DNA of 64,000 bases from Leptolyngbya sp. PCC 7375 (lineage in GTDB: Bacteria; Cyanobacteriota; Cyanobacteriia; Phormidesmidales; Phormidesmidaceae): positions 1,908,486 to 1,972,485 of the forward strand of contig NZ_JH993797.1 of assembly GCF_000316115.1 (NCBI RefSeq), read 5' to 3'. Made by a program: the position numbers and the translations under genes. Of this stretch, positions 63,524 to 64,000 are shown piece by piece. Every line of letters begins with the position of its first letter. Positions within the stretch are counted from its first letter, which is position 1. Below the pieces are notes generated by a model. The model was not told the DNA's origin. It did no database searches and worked only from the letters and a program-made list of their open reading frames with translations.

Positions 63524-64000
63524 CTAACCAGGTTCAGCCAAATAGGGCTGTAGGTGAGGACGTAATGCCGTACGTGCAACCATAGCATTTTCAAATCGCT
63601 TGCCCTGGTTCTGTTGAATGAGTTTATCAAACCAATCTCCTACAGCCTCTGGGATAGAAGCAAACTGACGCCACTGCAAATCACCACTAACTGTTGGTAG
63701 CGTGAGCTGATCTATAGATTGGCCAGTCAGTGCCTGCAAACCAATCAAACCAAGGGCATAGATATCACTACTCATGGCTGGACGACCAATACGTTGCTCT
63801 AATGGTTGATAGTCTCGCTGCATTAACAACTGCTTACGATATTCTGCAGACTGCTGACTAACGCCAATCATGACGCGTTTGCCAAGGCCACTATCAACAA
63901 GCACCATAGATTGGTCTAGTTTTTCTCGACTACTGCTTTGAATAAAAGAGTCATCCCTTAAGCCAGCGTGGACTTGCTTATGCCGATGAAAGATTCCAAC
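63524..64000 (-). CDS. Degenerate Ser/Thr kinase-like protein, 3' part
   Basis: The gene is cut by the window end; the frame is open from 64000, so the ATG at 63907 is internal. The visible part covers the C-lobe of a Hanks-type kinase: FHRHKQVHAGLRDDSFIQ where HRDLKPSN is expected, VLVDSGLGKRV where DFG is expected, then the activation segment, RPAMSSDIYALGLIGLQALTG (APE/DxxxLG helix) and RFENAMVARTALRPHL. Loss of the catalytic Asp (HRD) and the Phe of DFG suggests a pseudokinase. Domains further N-terminal are unseen. Related to cyanobacterial SPK kinases. Confidence 0.7.
   Translation of the reverse strand, partial: VGIFHRHKQVHAGLRDDSFIQSSSREKLDQSMVLVDSGLGKRVMIGVSQQSAEYRKQLLMQRDYQPLEQRIGRPAMSSDIYALGLIGLQALTGQSIDQLTLPTVSGDLQWRQFASIPEAVGDWFDKLIQQNQGKRFENAMVARTALRPHLQPYLAEPG

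Noticed and set aside
1..64000. tRNA or rRNA genes
   Set aside because: No cloverleaf with a conserved TTC-A T-loop or rRNA core sequence was recognised by eye; a covariance search was not possible.

Overview
The window reads as cyanobacterial chromosome. It carries many HIP1 octamers (GCGATCGC, for example at 4485, 12335 and 19553). It also has typical cyanobacterial families: a Tll0287-like haem sensor protein, a D27-like carotenoid isomerase, an RRM-type RNA-binding protein next to rpsU, DUF1822, CHAT/CHASE2 proteins, and a Ser/Thr kinase fused to a nucleotide cyclase. Housekeeping genes (rpiA, aroC, aroE, trpB, carB, dut, rpsU) are scattered among accessory genes. The amount of TIR, CHAT and WD40 coding suggests a large-genome, probably filamentous or otherwise complex cyanobacterium; that is inference. 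No rRNA, tRNA or CRISPR array was recognised.

Layout. 1-1.7 kb: a putative operon with the end of an astacin metallopeptidase, a stand-alone copy of its C-terminal domain, a protein with eight PxP repeats about 20 residues apart, and a YbaY-like protein. 2-4.8 kb: a small lipoprotein, a broken RAYT transposase with a REP hairpin, an aspartyl protease and a haem/HAMP sensor between two copies of a palindromic repeat. 4.8-6.9 kb: a cyclase-kinase fusion. 7.5-10.9 kb: dapD, a class IV aminotransferase and dapE, i.e. succinylase-type diaminopimelate synthesis, unexpected in a cyanobacterium. 11-25.9 kb: a Uma2 protein, a P450, an aldo/keto reductase, rpiA, a secreted CHAT protein, a D27-like protein, an aroC operon, dut, an actin-like/RHH (ParM/ParR-like) pair and a nucleotidyltransferase module. 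26-28.1 kb: a TrkA/RCK channel-like protein.

28.2-47.1 kb is the most unusual part. Reading the minus strand in transcription order, it encodes a cytoplasmic-looking muramidase/M15 peptidase, a 5xTIR-CHASE2 membrane protein, a TPR protein, a relict CHAT 3' end, a haemagglutinin-CHAT protein and a 3xTIR-WD40 protein. Divergent from these are a SLATT membrane protein fused to a GH19 lysozyme/chitinase domain and a SLOG (LSDAT) nucleotide-sensor protein. TIR enzymes make ADP-ribose-type signals in known systems and SLOG domains bind them, so the island has the parts of a Thoeris-like signalling/effector circuit with cell-wall hydrolases as outputs. That is a hypothesis from domain content and adjacency.

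47.4-56.9 kb: rbp-rpsU, carB, a repeat lipoprotein, an ABC ATPase, aroE, trpB and an RNase D-like exonuclease. 57.4-61.4 kb: a CDP-glucose-derived sugar operon (rfbF, rfbG, a 3,5-epimerase and a SAF-domain dehydrogenase). 61.5-64 kb: DUF1822, a sigma-like regulator and the end of a degenerate kinase. The DUF1822/sigma pair is of the sort associated with CHAT/CHASE2 loci in cyanobacteria and may belong functionally with the island.
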